A DNA stretch of 64,000 bases from NCBI GenBank assembly GCA_963809965.1, contig CAWELU010000010.1, forward strand, positions 53,895 to 117,894, given 5' to 3'. This DNA comes from CAIWHR01 sp963809965. Lineage in GTDB: Bacteria; Pseudomonadota; Gammaproteobacteria; Burkholderiales; Casimicrobiaceae. Below are positions 19,259-30,416 of this stretch, in pieces. The stretch's first letter is position 1; every line of letters begins with the position of its first letter. The position numbers and the translations under genes were made by a program. The notes below the pieces were generated by a model. The model saw only the letters and a list, made by a program, of their open reading frames with translations. It did not search any database and had not been told where the DNA came from.

Positions 19259-20305
19259 ATGAGCGCGGCGGGCTCGGCCACAGGCGCGGGGGCGCGCTCT
19301 GCGGCCGCCCTCTCCCCGCAAGCGGCGCTCTACGGCAGCGAACGGGCGCTGCCGCTGCTGCCGGCCTGCGTGCACTATGCGGGAAGCGAGCGGTTCATAC
19401 GCAAGGCGCTCGTTTTGCAGGCCGGGCGCGGGCCGGTGTTCGACATCGCCTGCGATTGCGAAGACGGCGCGCCGGTCGGCGCCGAGCGTGAGCATGCGCG
19501 CGCGCTGGCAGCGCTCATCGCCGGCGCGGACAATCGCTTCGATCGCGTGGGCGCGCGCATCCACGATGTCCGGCCCCGAGGTGGCGCGACGGAGCTCGGA
19601 TCCTGGTCGGCGAAGCCGGCGATGGTCTCGCGTTCGTCACCGTACCCAAGGTCGGAATCCGCGCGAGGACGTCGAGCGGGTTCTCGAGGCGCTTGCCCTC
19701 GAGGACGCCCGCCGCGGGCTGGGTCGCGGATTCCGGTGGTCGTCTTGGTCGAGACGCATGGCGCCGTGCACGACACGTCGGCGATCGCGGCGCTCCCGGC
19801 GTCGTGCGCCTCGACTTCGGCACGCTCGACTTCGTCAGCGCCCAGCGGGCGCCGTCCCCGCGGCGGCGATGGAAAGTCCGGGCCAGTTCGAGCACCCGCT
19901 CCTCCGTCGCGCGAAATGCGAAACCGCGGCCGCGGCGCTCGCTCAGGCGCGGATCCCGGCCCACGGCGTCACCCGCGCAATCGACGATCCCGAAGCGGTG
20001 TTCGAGGATGCCCGGCGCGCCCGGGAGGAATCGGCTTCCTGCGGATGTCGAGCATTCACCCGTCGCAGATCGACGCAATCGTGCGCGCATGCAACCGCAG
20101 GCCGGCGAAGTTGCCGAAGCCGCGGCCGTGCTCGCGGCAGCGCAGGCAATCGCCTGGGCGCCGCTGGCCGTGGCCGGTCGCTTGCACGATCGGGGCCTCC
20201 TATCGCTACTTCTGGACGGTCCTGCAACGCGCACAGGCGGCGGGCGCGCCGATCCCGGCCCCGGCCGCGGCATTCTTCGCGCCGGCCAATCCCTATGGCC
20301 GTTGA
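19259..20305 (+). CDS. HpcH/HpaI aldolase / CitE-like CoA-ester lyase (frame-disrupted)
   Basis: Resembles the citrate-lyase beta-subunit-like family that cleaves or forms malyl-CoA/citramalyl-CoA-type esters. The N-terminal part, ALPLLPACVHYAGSERFIRK and GPVFDIACDCEDGAPVGAER, carries the conserved D-x-E-D acidic motif. Later blocks include EHARALAALIAGADNRFDRV, VVLVETHGAVHD and, near the end, SYRYFWTVLQRAQAAGAPIP and AAFFAPANPYGR. Several indels split it over three frames. The ATG at 19259 has GGGGG about eight bases upstream; 19253 is too close. It follows mdh by 25 bases and precedes acnA, so it is probably co-transcribed with TCA genes. Its substrate is not determined. Confidence 0.75.
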   Translation: MSAAGSATGAGARSAAALSPQAALYGSERALPLLPACVHYAGSERFIRKALVLQAGRGPVFDIACDCEDGAPVGAEREHARALAALIAGADNRFDRVGARIHDVRPRGGATELGSWSAKPAMVSRSSPYPRSESARGRRAGSRGACPRGRPPRAGSRIPVVVLVETHGAVHDTSAIAALPASCASTSARSTSSAPSGRRPRGGDGKSGPVRAPAPPSREMRNRGRGARSGADPGPRRHPRNRRSRSGVRGCPARPGGIGFLRMSSIHPSQIDAIVRACNRRPAKLPKPRPCSRQRRQSPGRRWPWPVACTIGASYRYFWTVLQRAQAAGAPIPAPAAAFFAPANPYGR

Positions 20306-20397
20306 CGCCGCTGCATGCACCCAGCACCCGAATTCACCGATATGATGGCGATCTCAACGCGCGCCACGCCCGCCGCGCCGAAGCAGCGCTGATACTG

Positions 20398-20914
20398 ATG
20401 CCCATGCCCGTCCTTCCTGCCCTCGCGCTCGTCCTCGCCTTGGCGGTGTCCCCGAGCGCCGCCGACGCGCAGAGCTTTCCCAAGCTGAAGTCCGGTCTCT
20501 GGGAGACGATCACTTCGTCGCGCGGCAACAACAAGGCGCCGCACAAATCCACGTTGTGCCTCGACGATTCGGTCCAGCAGGAGATGTACCGGATGTCGAT
20601 TGGAATGTTGGCCGGGATGTACGAGCAAGTACGACCTCAAGACCAGCGGCAACCAGGTGACGAGCGAAGCTGTCTGCGATCTGGGCGGCTCGAAGATGCG
20701 CCTCGAAGGCGGTGATGAAGCTTACCGGCAATGCCGCCTACCGCACCGAGGCGCACGCGAGCTTCGACCCGCCCTTCCTGGGCAACAAGGAATCGACGAC
20801 GGTGATCGAAGGCCGGCACCTGGGCCGTGCAAGCCGGGACAGCAACCCGGCGAACTGACCCTGCCCGGGGGCAAGACCGTGAACATCCGCCAGTTTGTCG
20901 GCGCCAAGGGCTGA
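20398..20914 (+). CDS. DUF3617 family exported protein (frame-disrupted)
   Basis: Begins with a signal peptide (MPMPVLPALALVLALAV, then AADAQS). The mature part FPKLKSGLWETITSS is the conserved start of DUF3617 proteins, followed by KSTLCLDDSVQQEM, a CSKYDLKTSGNQVTSEAVC-like block, MKLTGNAAYRTEAHASFDPP in another frame, and CKPGQQPGELTLPGGKTVNI near the end. Paired cysteines are typical. Two or three indels occur between 20,630 and 20,830. Either ATG (20398 or 20404) may be used. The function of the family is unknown; in this neighbourhood it is simply a periplasmic protein between the CitE-like gene and acnA. Confidence 0.72.
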
Positions 20915-20968
20915 CGCGCGACCGGCGCGCCCCATCACGCAACCATTTTCCGCATCGCGAGACCCACC

Positions 20969-23725
<2,757 letters not shown>

Positions 23726-23916
23726 GGAACGCGCAGCGCCCGCATCGTTCCCCGCTCGGCATGAACGGGCGGGGAGCACGCGGACCGCGGAGCGCCGCGC
23801 GCATGCGGTGGCTCGTCATTTCGGCTAAAATAGTCGCTTGCGGTTGTCGGCGGGGGGACCCGCCGGCACTCGCCGCAAGATGCCCGAACGACACCTAGAC
23901 CGTACAGGAGAATTCG

Positions 23917-24180
23917 ATGAAAACGCGCTTGCTCGTCACGCTGACCGCGCTCGTATGTGCCACCACGCTTGCCGCTTGCGGACAGGACTCCGGCAAGGCG
24001 GCCGAAGAGGCGAAGAAGGCCGCCGCCGAAGCCGCGGACAAGGCGAAGGAAGCCGCCGCCAAGGCGGGCGAGGCGGCGAAGGAGGCCACGAAGGAAGCCG
24101 CGGATGCCACCAAGGACGCCGCCAAGGCCGTCGATGCGGCGAAGGACGCCGCTGCGCCGGCCGCCGCACCGAAGCAGTAG
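23917..24180 (+). CDS. Small alanine/lysine-rich lipoprotein
   Basis: 87 residues, intact. The N-terminus MKTRLLVTLTALVCATTLAA is a lipoprotein signal with lipobox L-A-A-C (Cys21). The rest is an Ala/Lys/Glu-rich run of repeated AAxxAKEAA-type units, predicted to form one long amphipathic helix, ending APAAAPKQ. It resembles small Lpp-like or LEA-like lipoproteins, but I cannot assign it to a family. An AGGAG ribosome site lies 7 bases before ATG and a TAAAAT -10-like box at 23826-23831, so it is probably a single-gene unit. A hairpin overlaps its stop. Confidence 0.75.
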   Translation: MKTRLLVTLTALVCATTLAACGQDSGKAAEEAKKAAAEAADKAKEAAAKAGEAAKEATKEAADATKDAAKAVDAAKDAAAPAAAPKQ

Positions 24181-24197
24181 CGGTATCGGGTACCGCT
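24179..24197. terminator. Hairpin between convergent lipoprotein and carboxypeptidase genes
   Basis: AGCGGTA-TCGGG-TACCGCT forms a perfect 7-base-pair stem, begins in the lipoprotein stop codon and ends 6 bases before the convergent carboxypeptidase stop. No T-run follows on either strand, so it is at best a weak or bidirectional terminator, or a 3'-end stabiliser. Confidence 0.4.
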
Positions 24198-24202
24198 GCG
24201 CG

Positions 24203-25340
24203 TCAGCTCGCTTCGAGGACAGCCCGCAGCGCGACGAGCGAATCGGCGCCCAGCCGCATGCTGCGCGCTCCGTTCCAGCCCGTATGCGGGTCGGGCTGAT
24301 TGGCGTTGTCTTTGAACGGCATCTCGAGCGTGAGCGAGAGGCAGCCGAACCGGTCCCCGACGTATTTCGACGCGAGCGACAGGTTCACCTTGGTGTCCTT
24401 GTCGTCCGGGTAGCCGTGCGCGGTCTGGAAATCGGGATTGGCCACCCGGAAGCGCGTCCTCGAACCTGCGGTCGCGCTCGCAGCGATGCGCCGGCGTGTA
24501 GGTCGGCAGGCGTTCGCAGCCGTCGACGAAGCACATACGGCAGCACTTCGTCACCGTGGACGTCGAGGAACGCGGTCGACGCCGGTCGCCTCCATCGCCT
24601 CGCGCACGCACAGGACCTCGGGGCTCGCTCGGGCGAGGGCGATAGCCACTCGCGATTCAGGTTGGCGCCCGCCGCGTTCGTGCGCAGGTTGCCGCGCACG
24701 CTGCCGTCGGGGTTCATGTTCGGGATGACGTGGAATCACCGCACGCTCGAGCAGCGCCCGCGCCGATCGCGATCCGCCGGGTCGATCAGCCGCGCGAGCA
24801 TCCCTTCGACGAACCACTCGGCCATCGTCTCGCCCGGGTGCTGGCGCGCGATCACCCAGACGACCCGCTTGCCGGGCCCCGCTTCGCCGACTGTCACGAC
24901 GTCCAGATCGCGCCCTTCGACGCTCGACCCGAGCGCGGAGAGCCGAACCCGCGGCGCGGCCGCCACGCGGCCGAGCAGATCGAGGTGGCGTTCCCACGAG
25001 AATGGCTCGAAGTACGCGTAGTGGACGCTATCGCGTTCCGGCACGTGCGCAACGACCATCTGCTCGCCGTCGTAGGTCGTGGGGACGCGAAACCACTGCT
25101 GGCGGTCGTAGGACGCGACGGCGCGGTAGTCCCGCCACCCTTCCGGTAGGTGCAGGCGCCGGCGTTCGTGAACACCAGCCGCAGCGGCAACGCCGCCGCG
25201 CCCTGGACCCGGAAGTGGAACCACTGCCGGAAATCGGCGTGCGAATCGGCCCGCAGCGCAAGCCTCACGTCGTCGTGGCGTTCGGCCGCGAGGACCTCGA
25301 TCGCGCCGGAATCGAACTCCTTGGAAACCTTGACGGGCAT
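24203..25340 (-). CDS. M14 family zinc carboxypeptidase (cytosolic type), frame-disrupted
   Basis: The N-terminal beta-domain (MPVKVSKEFDSGAIEVLAAE; WFHFRVQGAAALPLRLVFTN) is followed by VPERDSVHYAYFEPFSWERH and the zinc-binding motif VIARQHPGETMAEWFVEGML (H-P-G-E). Next come VIPNMNPDGSVRGNLRTNAA and AFLDVHGDEVLPYV with the third zinc His, then NLSLASKYVGDRFGCLSLTL and LEMPFKDNANQPDPHTGWNG carrying the catalytic Glu. This layout matches M14-type cytosolic carboxypeptidases. About 375 codons. Several indels at 24,430-24,780. The ATG at 25338-25340 precedes MPVKV. Substrates of bacterial members are poorly known. Confidence 0.85.
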
Positions 25341-25498
25341 GGCATCGACCTCAATCGCGCTGCCAAGCGGCAGCCGGAGGCGATCGTAGCATCCTGTTTG
25401 CGCGACACTCCGAACCGCGCATATCTGTCGGTCCACGCTGGTGCGCCGAGCGCGCCGCTCCGCGCGACAACCCGGGCCGGTAGAACGATCGCCTGACC

Positions 25499-26416
25499 AT
25501 GGACGATTCCGCCTTCCCACTCGCCACGCCCGCTGCGCCGGCCACGCCCGCCGCCGGCTCCCCTTCGCAATTCACGCGCGCACCGCGACCCGCGGAAGGC
25601 CGAGTTCGAGGCGAACAAGCTGCGCAAGCGCCTGCGCCGGCCAGGTCGGCGAGGCGATCGGGGATTTCGCGCTGATCGAGCCTGGCGATCGCGTGATGGC
25701 CTGTCTGTCCGGCGGCAAGGACAGCTTTGCGCTGCTCGACCTCCTGCTTCGCTGCAAGGGCGGGCGCCGGCTCCCTTCGAGGTCATCGCGGTCAACCTCG
25801 ACCAGAAGCAGCCGGGCTTTCCCGGCCGATGTCCTGCCGCGCTTCCTCGAAGCGCGTGGCGTGCCGCTACCGGATCGTGGCGCAGGACACGTACAGCGTG
25901 GTCAGGCGCGTGATCGGCGAGGACGGCACGATGTGTTCGCTGTGCTCGCGCCTGCGGCGCGGCGTGCTTTACCGCGTCGCGCGGGAGCTCGGCGCGACCA
26001 AGATCGCGCTCGGTCACCATCGCGACGACATCGCTCGCGACGTTCTTCCTGAACCTGTTCTTCGGCGGCAAGCTCAAGACCATGCCGCCGAAGCTCGTCT
26101 CCGACGATGGCCGCAACGTCGTGATCCGTCCGCTCGCGTACGTGCGCGGAGCGCGACCTCGCGCGCTATGCCGAGCTGCAGGGCGTTCCCGATCATCCCG
26201 TGCAATCTGTGCGGCTCGCAGGAGCACCTGCAGCGCAAGCAGGTCACCGCGATGCTGCAGGAGTGGGAGCGCAAGCATCCCGGTCGTGTGGACTCGATCT
26301 ACAACGCATTGGCGAACGTCGTGCCGTCGCATCTGATGGATCGATCGCTGTTCGATTTCGCGGCCGTGCGCGCCCGCGGGCGCGGCGAACCCGACGGCGA
26401 CCTCGCGTTCGAATAA
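25499..26416 (+). CDS. ttcA: tRNA 2-thiocytidine biosynthesis protein TtcA (frame-disrupted)
   Basis: ATP- and [4Fe-4S]-dependent enzyme that thiolates cytidine 32 of tRNA. The PP-loop is GDRVMACLSGGKDSFALLDL (S-G-G-K-D-S). Cysteine pairs for the cluster: GEDGTMCSLCSRLRRGVLYR and FPIIPCNLCGSQEHLQRKQV. Also ARELGATKIALGHHRDDI, KLKTMPPKLVSDDGRNVVIR-like text and NALANVVPSHLMDRSLFDF near the C-terminus. The ATG at 25499 gives MDDSAFPLATPAAP. About 305 codons, normal. It ends 8 bases from the convergent MFS gene. Roughly six indels. Confidence 0.92.
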
Positions 26417-26424
26417 CCGCGCGC

Positions 26425-27658
26425 TCACGGCGCGCGCTGGAGGGCGACCGCACGCCGCCCGGTGCTCGCGCGACGCGTCTGTACGACGGTCCCGATCGCC
26501 AGGGCGAGACAACCGGCGACCCCGAAGAAATCTTCGCGCGAGACCTTGATCGAGGAGCAGTCCGAACGCGATCGGGCCCAGCATCGCGCCGAGGTCCAGC
26601 CCGGAGTAGACGAAACCATACACCCGGCCGGCGGCGCCCTTGGGGGTCGCATTGCGCACGATCAGGTCGCGCGAGGGCCCTGTCGCCCCGAGCGCGAATC
26701 CGACGACCGTGACCAGCGGCAGCACGACGGGTATTGCGACGCCCACCGTCACCATCGCGACGAGCAGCAGTGCCGCGACCAACAGGCCCGTTGCCGCAAC
26801 GCGGTCGTGGCGCGCCGTCTTCGCCGCGAGGAATCCTCCGACGAAAATCCCGGCGGTGCCTCCCAGAAGATAGGCGGTCAGTGCCGACGTCGCGAGCGCC
26901 AGCGGCACGCCGAGGCCCGCGTTGAGCGCGCTCGGCATGAACGTCTGCAGGCCCACGCCGGCCATCGTCTGGATCACGAAGTACGCGAAGCACAGCAGGA
27001 TGGGGGCCTGGACGAAAAGCGCGACGCTGCCCGAGAGCGTGTGCAGATGCGCATCGTCGGCCCGGCGCGAGACGAGCAGCGCGCGGCGAGGCGATCGACC
27101 AGGCCGACGATGCGCAGCGCACCGCCACCAGCGCGGCCAGGCGCCGAACGCCGCGCCGCGCAGCGCAAAGCTCATCACCGGCGCGAGCGCATAGCCGAGA
27201 TTGCCGCCGATGCCGTGCGAGCTGTACGCGTGGCCGAGGCGGCGCGGCGCGACGTTGGCATTGAGAATCGCGAAATCGGCGGGGTGAAACACGCCGTTGC
27301 CCACACCCATCAGCGCGACGATCGGGAACAGCCACGCGATGCCGGGCGCGAGACTCGCGAGCGCCGTCCCGCCGGCGAGCAGTGCCAGGCCGGACAACAG
27401 TACCGGTCGCGCCCCGAGGCGGTCCACCGCGAAGCCGGAGGCGAACTGCGTGATGTCGCTCGCGGCGTAGTAGACGCCGACCTGCGCTGCCGAGCGCGCG
27501 TAACTGATGCCGAACTCCGACCGCAGCAGCGGAAACAGCGGCGGCAGCGCCAGTTGGAAGAAATGCGAGAGAGGTGCGCGAGGCCGATGACGTCGATCAG
27601 CTCTGGCGTCGCGACGCAACGAATCGGGGTGGGAAAATCCCAACGCAGGGGTCGACAC
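26425..27658 (-). CDS. MFS transporter, fosmidomycin-resistance-like (frame-disrupted)
   Basis: Inner-membrane efflux-type transporter. Near the start, SHFFQLALPPLFPLLRSEFG and ISYARSAAQVGVYYAASDIT resemble Fsr-type MFS proteins. Hydrophobic helices follow, with RLGARPVLLSGLALLAGGTA (cytoplasmic-loop R-x-G-x-R pattern), LFPIVALMGVGNGVFHPADF, SHGIGGNLGYALAPVMSFAL, PILLCFAYFVIQTMAGVGLQ and AVLVGATGPSRDLIVRNATPKG-like text. About 400 codons and twelve helices are expected. The first half is almost intact; two indels lie near 27,090 and 26,550-26,640. It is divergent from msrB, with a notable inverted repeat between them. Confidence 0.82.
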
Positions 27659-27717
27659 GGTGGAGATCGCGGAGATTAGCCCCAGTGCGCGGATGCGGGT
27701 CGGGCCGCGGTTCCGTT

Positions 27718-27790
27718 ACTAGACTTGATCCCGCGCCCGCCCGGTGCCACAACGCGACGGCCGCGCGGCGCGCCAACGGGCAAGTCTAGT
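27718..27790. repeat. Widely spaced perfect 10-base inverted repeat between MFS and msrB genes
   Basis: ACTAGACTTG (27718-27727) and its exact reverse complement CAAGTCTAGT (27781-27790) flank 53 bases of GC-rich DNA in the divergent promoter region. The centres are 63 bases apart, close to six helical turns. Each arm is unusually AT-containing for this genome. Possible explanations are two operator half-sites or the remnant ends of a small excised element; neither is proven. Confidence 0.6.
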
Positions 27791-27809
27791 GCACGGCGAG
27801 GCGGCCACG

Positions 27810-28207
27810 ATGGTCGACAAGGTCAGAAAGTCGGACGCCGAGTGGCGCGCGCAACTGACGCCCGAGCAGTTCGAGGTCACCCGCAAGAAGGGCACCGAGC
27901 GCGCGTTCACCGGCAAGTACTGGGACAACCACGCGACGGGCACCTACCGCTGCGTCGGCTGCGGCATGCCGCTGTTCGACGCCGCGACCAAGTTCGACTC
28001 CGGCACCGGCTGGCCGAGCTTTTCCGCGCCGATCGACCGCGCGAACGTGCGCACCGTCGACGACACGAGCTGGTTCATGGACCGCACCGAGGTGGTGTGC
28101 GCGGCTGCGACGCGCACCTGGGCCACGTGTTCGAGGACGGGCCCGAGCCGACCGGCCTGCGCTACTGCATGAACTCGGCGTCGCTCAAGTTCGAGCCGAA
28201 GAAATAG
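27810..28207 (+). CDS. msrB: Peptide-methionine (R)-S-oxide reductase MsrB
   Basis: Repairs oxidised methionine. It starts MVDKVRKSDAEWRAQLTPEQ, then FEVTRKKGTERAFTGKYWDN. The first zinc Cys pair is TYRCVGCGMPLFDAATKF; SGTGWPSFSAPIDRANV is the substrate site; the second Cys pair C-A-A-C-D is split by one indel near 28,105; HLGHVFEDGPEPTGLRYCMN contains the catalytic Cys in R-Y-C-M-N-S. About 132 codons, the normal length. It reads away from the MFS gene and is followed after 49 bases by the two-component system. Confidence 0.94.
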
Positions 28208-28256
28208 CGACCGCTTCCCGCACCTCCCGCCTCCGCCTCCTGCCGCCTGCGCCCGC

Positions 28257-28937
28257 ATGCGCCTGCTCGTTGCCGAGGACGATCCGATGATCGGCGCGGC
28301 GGTGGCGCGCGGGCTGAAGCACGACGGCTTCGCGGTGGATTGGGTGCAGGACGGCCGGGGCGCAGAGTTGGCGCTGGCCGAGAAAGGCGCACGATCTCCT
28401 CGTGCTCGATCTCGGGTTGCCGCGCAAGGCCGGGCTCGACGTGCTTCGCGCCATGCGGCGGCGGGGGCGCGCCTGACACCGGTCCTGATCGTGCTCACCG
28501 CGCGCGACGCCCTCGGCGACCGCGTCGCCGGGCTCGACGCCGGCGCCGACGACTACCTGGTCAAGCCCTTCGAGCTCGACGAGCTGGGCGCGCGCATCCG
28601 CGCGGTGCTGCGCCGCCAGGCCGGCCGCGCGATGCCGGTGCTCAGCATGGCGGCGTCGCTCGACCCCGCGACGCCGCCAGGTGCTGCGCGACGGCCGAGC
28701 CGGTGCTGCTGTCGGCGCGCGAGTACGCGGTGCTCGAGGCTGCTGATGCAGCGCCCCGGCGCGGTGCTGTCGCGCGCGCAGCTCGAGGACCGGCTCTACG
28801 GCTGGGGCGAGGAGATCGAGAGCAACGCGGTGTCGGTCTACGTGCACCAGCTGCGCAGGAAGCTGGGCGACGACTTCATCCGCAGCATGCGCGGCGTGGG
28901 CTACTTCCTCGACGCGGCCAAGGACGCCTCGGCGTGA
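28257..28937 (+). CDS. OmpR-family response regulator (QseB/PmrA-like)
   Basis: The receiver domain starts MRLLVAEDDPMIGAAVARGL. After an indel near 28,385 the phospho-acceptor Asp lies in LLVLDLGLPRKAGLDVLRAM, followed by VLIVLTARDALGDRVAGLDA (Thr) and DDYLVKPFELDELGARIRAV (Lys). The winged-helix C-terminus includes LSAREYAVLEALMQRPGAVL, YGWGEEIESNAVSVYVHQLR and IRSMRGVGYFLD. About 220 codons. The order RR-HK with 19 bases between is the qseBC/pmrAB arrangement. A CTTAAG-N5-CTTAAG box at 30330-30346 is a likely target. Confidence 0.88.
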   Translation: MRLLVAEDDPMIGAAVARGLKHDGFAVDWVQDGRGAELALAEKGARSPRARSRVAAQGRARRASRHAAAGARLTPVLIVLTARDALGDRVAGLDAGADDYLVKPFELDELGARIRAVLRRQAGRAMPVLSMAASLDPATPPGAARRPSRCCCRRASTRCSRLLMQRPGAVLSRAQLEDRLYGWGEEIESNAVSVYVHQLRRKLGDDFIRSMRGVGYFLDAAKDASA

Positions 28938-28990
28938 GCCGCCGGGCCGGCCAAGGGTGAACTCCCCTTGGCGGGCGGCGCGCAGCGCCT
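28938..28990 (+). repeat. Palindromic intergenic element at the response-regulator/kinase junction
   Basis: After the response-regulator stop the sequence contains CCAAGGG-TGAACT-CCCCTTGG, an imperfect inverted repeat inside a C/G-rich block that resembles, from memory, intergenic repeats of Comamonadaceae-type genomes. It overlaps the first candidate GTG start (28957) of the kinase. If folded in mRNA it would influence kinase translation. Confidence 0.45.
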
Positions 28991-30334
28991 GGGGTGCACC
29001 CGTGAGCTCGATCCGCGCCCGGCTGCTGCTGGCGGTGCTGGGCATGCTGGCCGTGGCCGCGCTGGTGGTCGGCAGCGTCACCTACCGCAACGTGCGCGCC
29101 GAGACCGAGGCGCTGTTCGACTACCAGTTGCGCCAGATGGCGCTGTCGCTGCGCGACCAGGGCGAGGTGGCGCCGGCGCAGGCCAGCGCGCTGGCCGACG
29201 AGCAGCTCGACTTCGTGGTGCAGGTCTGGACCGCCGACGGCCGCGCCATCTACGCCTCGCGCGCGCACGCGGCGCTGCCGCAGCGCGCGCAGCTCGGCTT
29301 TGCCGACGTCACCGTGGCCGGGCAGGTGTGGCGCAGCTTCAGCGTGGCCACGCCCTCGCGCGTGATCCAGGTGGCGCAGCCGCTGGCGATCCGCCGCGGC
29401 TGGCGGCCGATGCGGCCTGCGCAGCGGTGCTGCCGCTGCTGCTGATCGCGCCGTTCATGGCCGCCGCCGCCTGGTGGCTGACGGCGCTGGCGCTGCGCCC
29501 GCTGCAGCGCGTGGCCGCCGACGTGCGCCAGCGCGACGAGCAGTCGCTGGAGCCGCTGCCCGCGCCGGCCTGCCCGACGAGGTGGCGCCGCTGGTCGGCG
29601 CGCTGAACGCGCTGCTGCAGCGCCTGGGCCAGTCGCTGGACACGCAGCGCGCCTTCGTCGCCGATGCCGCGCACGAGCTGCGCTCGCCGCTGACGGCGCT
29701 GAAGCTGCAGCTGCAGCTGCTCAAGCGCGCCGGCAGCGAGGCCGAGCGCAGCGCCGCAGCCGACGCGCTGGCGGCCGGCATCGAGCGCGCCGCGCGGCTG
29801 GTCGAGCAGCTGCTGACGCTGGCGCGCGGAGCCCGGCGCCGCGGGCACCGCGTGCAGACCCTGGACCTGAGCGAGCTGGTGCGCGAGGCCGTGGCCGACA
29901 CCGTGCCGCTGGCGCTGGCGCGCGGCACGCACTTCGAGCTGTCGGCCGATGCGCCGGTGCGCATCGACGGCGACCGCGCCGCGCTGGCGGCGCTGGTGCG
30001 CAACCTGGCCGACAACGCGGTGCGCTACTCGCCGCCCGGCGCGCGCGTCGAGGTGCGCGTGTCGCAGCCGGATGGCGCGCCCACGCTGCAGGTCGACGAT
30101 GCCGGCCCCGGCATCCCGCCGGCCGAGCGCGAGCGCGTCTTCGACCGCTTCTACCGCGCGCGCCGCGGCGCGGCCGACGAGCCGGCACCGGCCTGGGCCT
30201 GGCCATCGCGCAGCGTCGCCGAGCGCCACGACGCCGAGATCGCGCTTCGCCCGGCATTGCAGCGCCAGCTCGGCGAAGGCCTCACCGTGAGCGTCCGTCT
30301 TCCTGCTGACTTCGCCACCGCGACGTCGGCTTAA
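28957..30334 (+). CDS. Sensor histidine kinase (QseC/PmrB-like)
   Basis: Inner-membrane kinase partner of the preceding regulator. The first membrane helix is IRARLLLAVLGMLAVAALVV; the periplasmic part, ETEALFDYQLRQMALSLRDQ, is the two-component sensor N-terminal type of QseC. A second helix lies around LLLIAPFMAAAAWWLTALAL, then HAMP-like ALRPLQRVAADVRQRDEQSL. The H-box is FVADAAHELRSPLTALKLQL, the N-box LVRNLADNAVRYSPPGARVE, the G1 box DDAGPGIPPAERERVFDRFY, and G2 G-T-G-L-G-L in corrected frame. About 455 codons. The start may be GTG 28957 or GTG 29002; the latter lies after the palindromic element and is more natural. Its stop TAA lies inside the downstream PmrA-like box. Confidence 0.88.
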
Positions 30335-30346
30335 GTCGCGCTTAAG
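30330..30346 (+). promoter_or_regulatory. PmrA/QseB-type box upstream of the DegP-like protease gene
   Basis: Direct repeat CTTAAG-TCGCG-CTTAAG: two identical hexamers with a 5-base spacer, exactly the arrangement described for PmrA-family regulators (YTTAAK-N5-YTTAAK). It overlaps the stop codon of the kinase and lies about 70 bases before the protease start. A possible -10 (GATAAC, 30367-30372) lies 20 bases beyond. This suggests that the local two-component system controls the protease gene. Confidence 0.65.
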
Positions 30347-30371
30347 TCTTCGCTTCTACCTTGCGGGATAA

Positions 30372-30387
30372 CCGGGGTCGACCCCGG
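30372..30387. repeat. 16-base perfect palindrome in the protease leader
   Basis: CCGGGGTCGACCCCGG is a perfect dyad between the PmrA-type box and the protease ribosome-binding site (AAGGAG). It could be an operator or a leader hairpin. No T-run follows, so it is unlikely to be a terminator of the kinase gene. Confidence 0.5.
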
Positions 30388-30416
30388 CCCCGATGGTTTC
30401 GTTCAAGGAGACAGCA

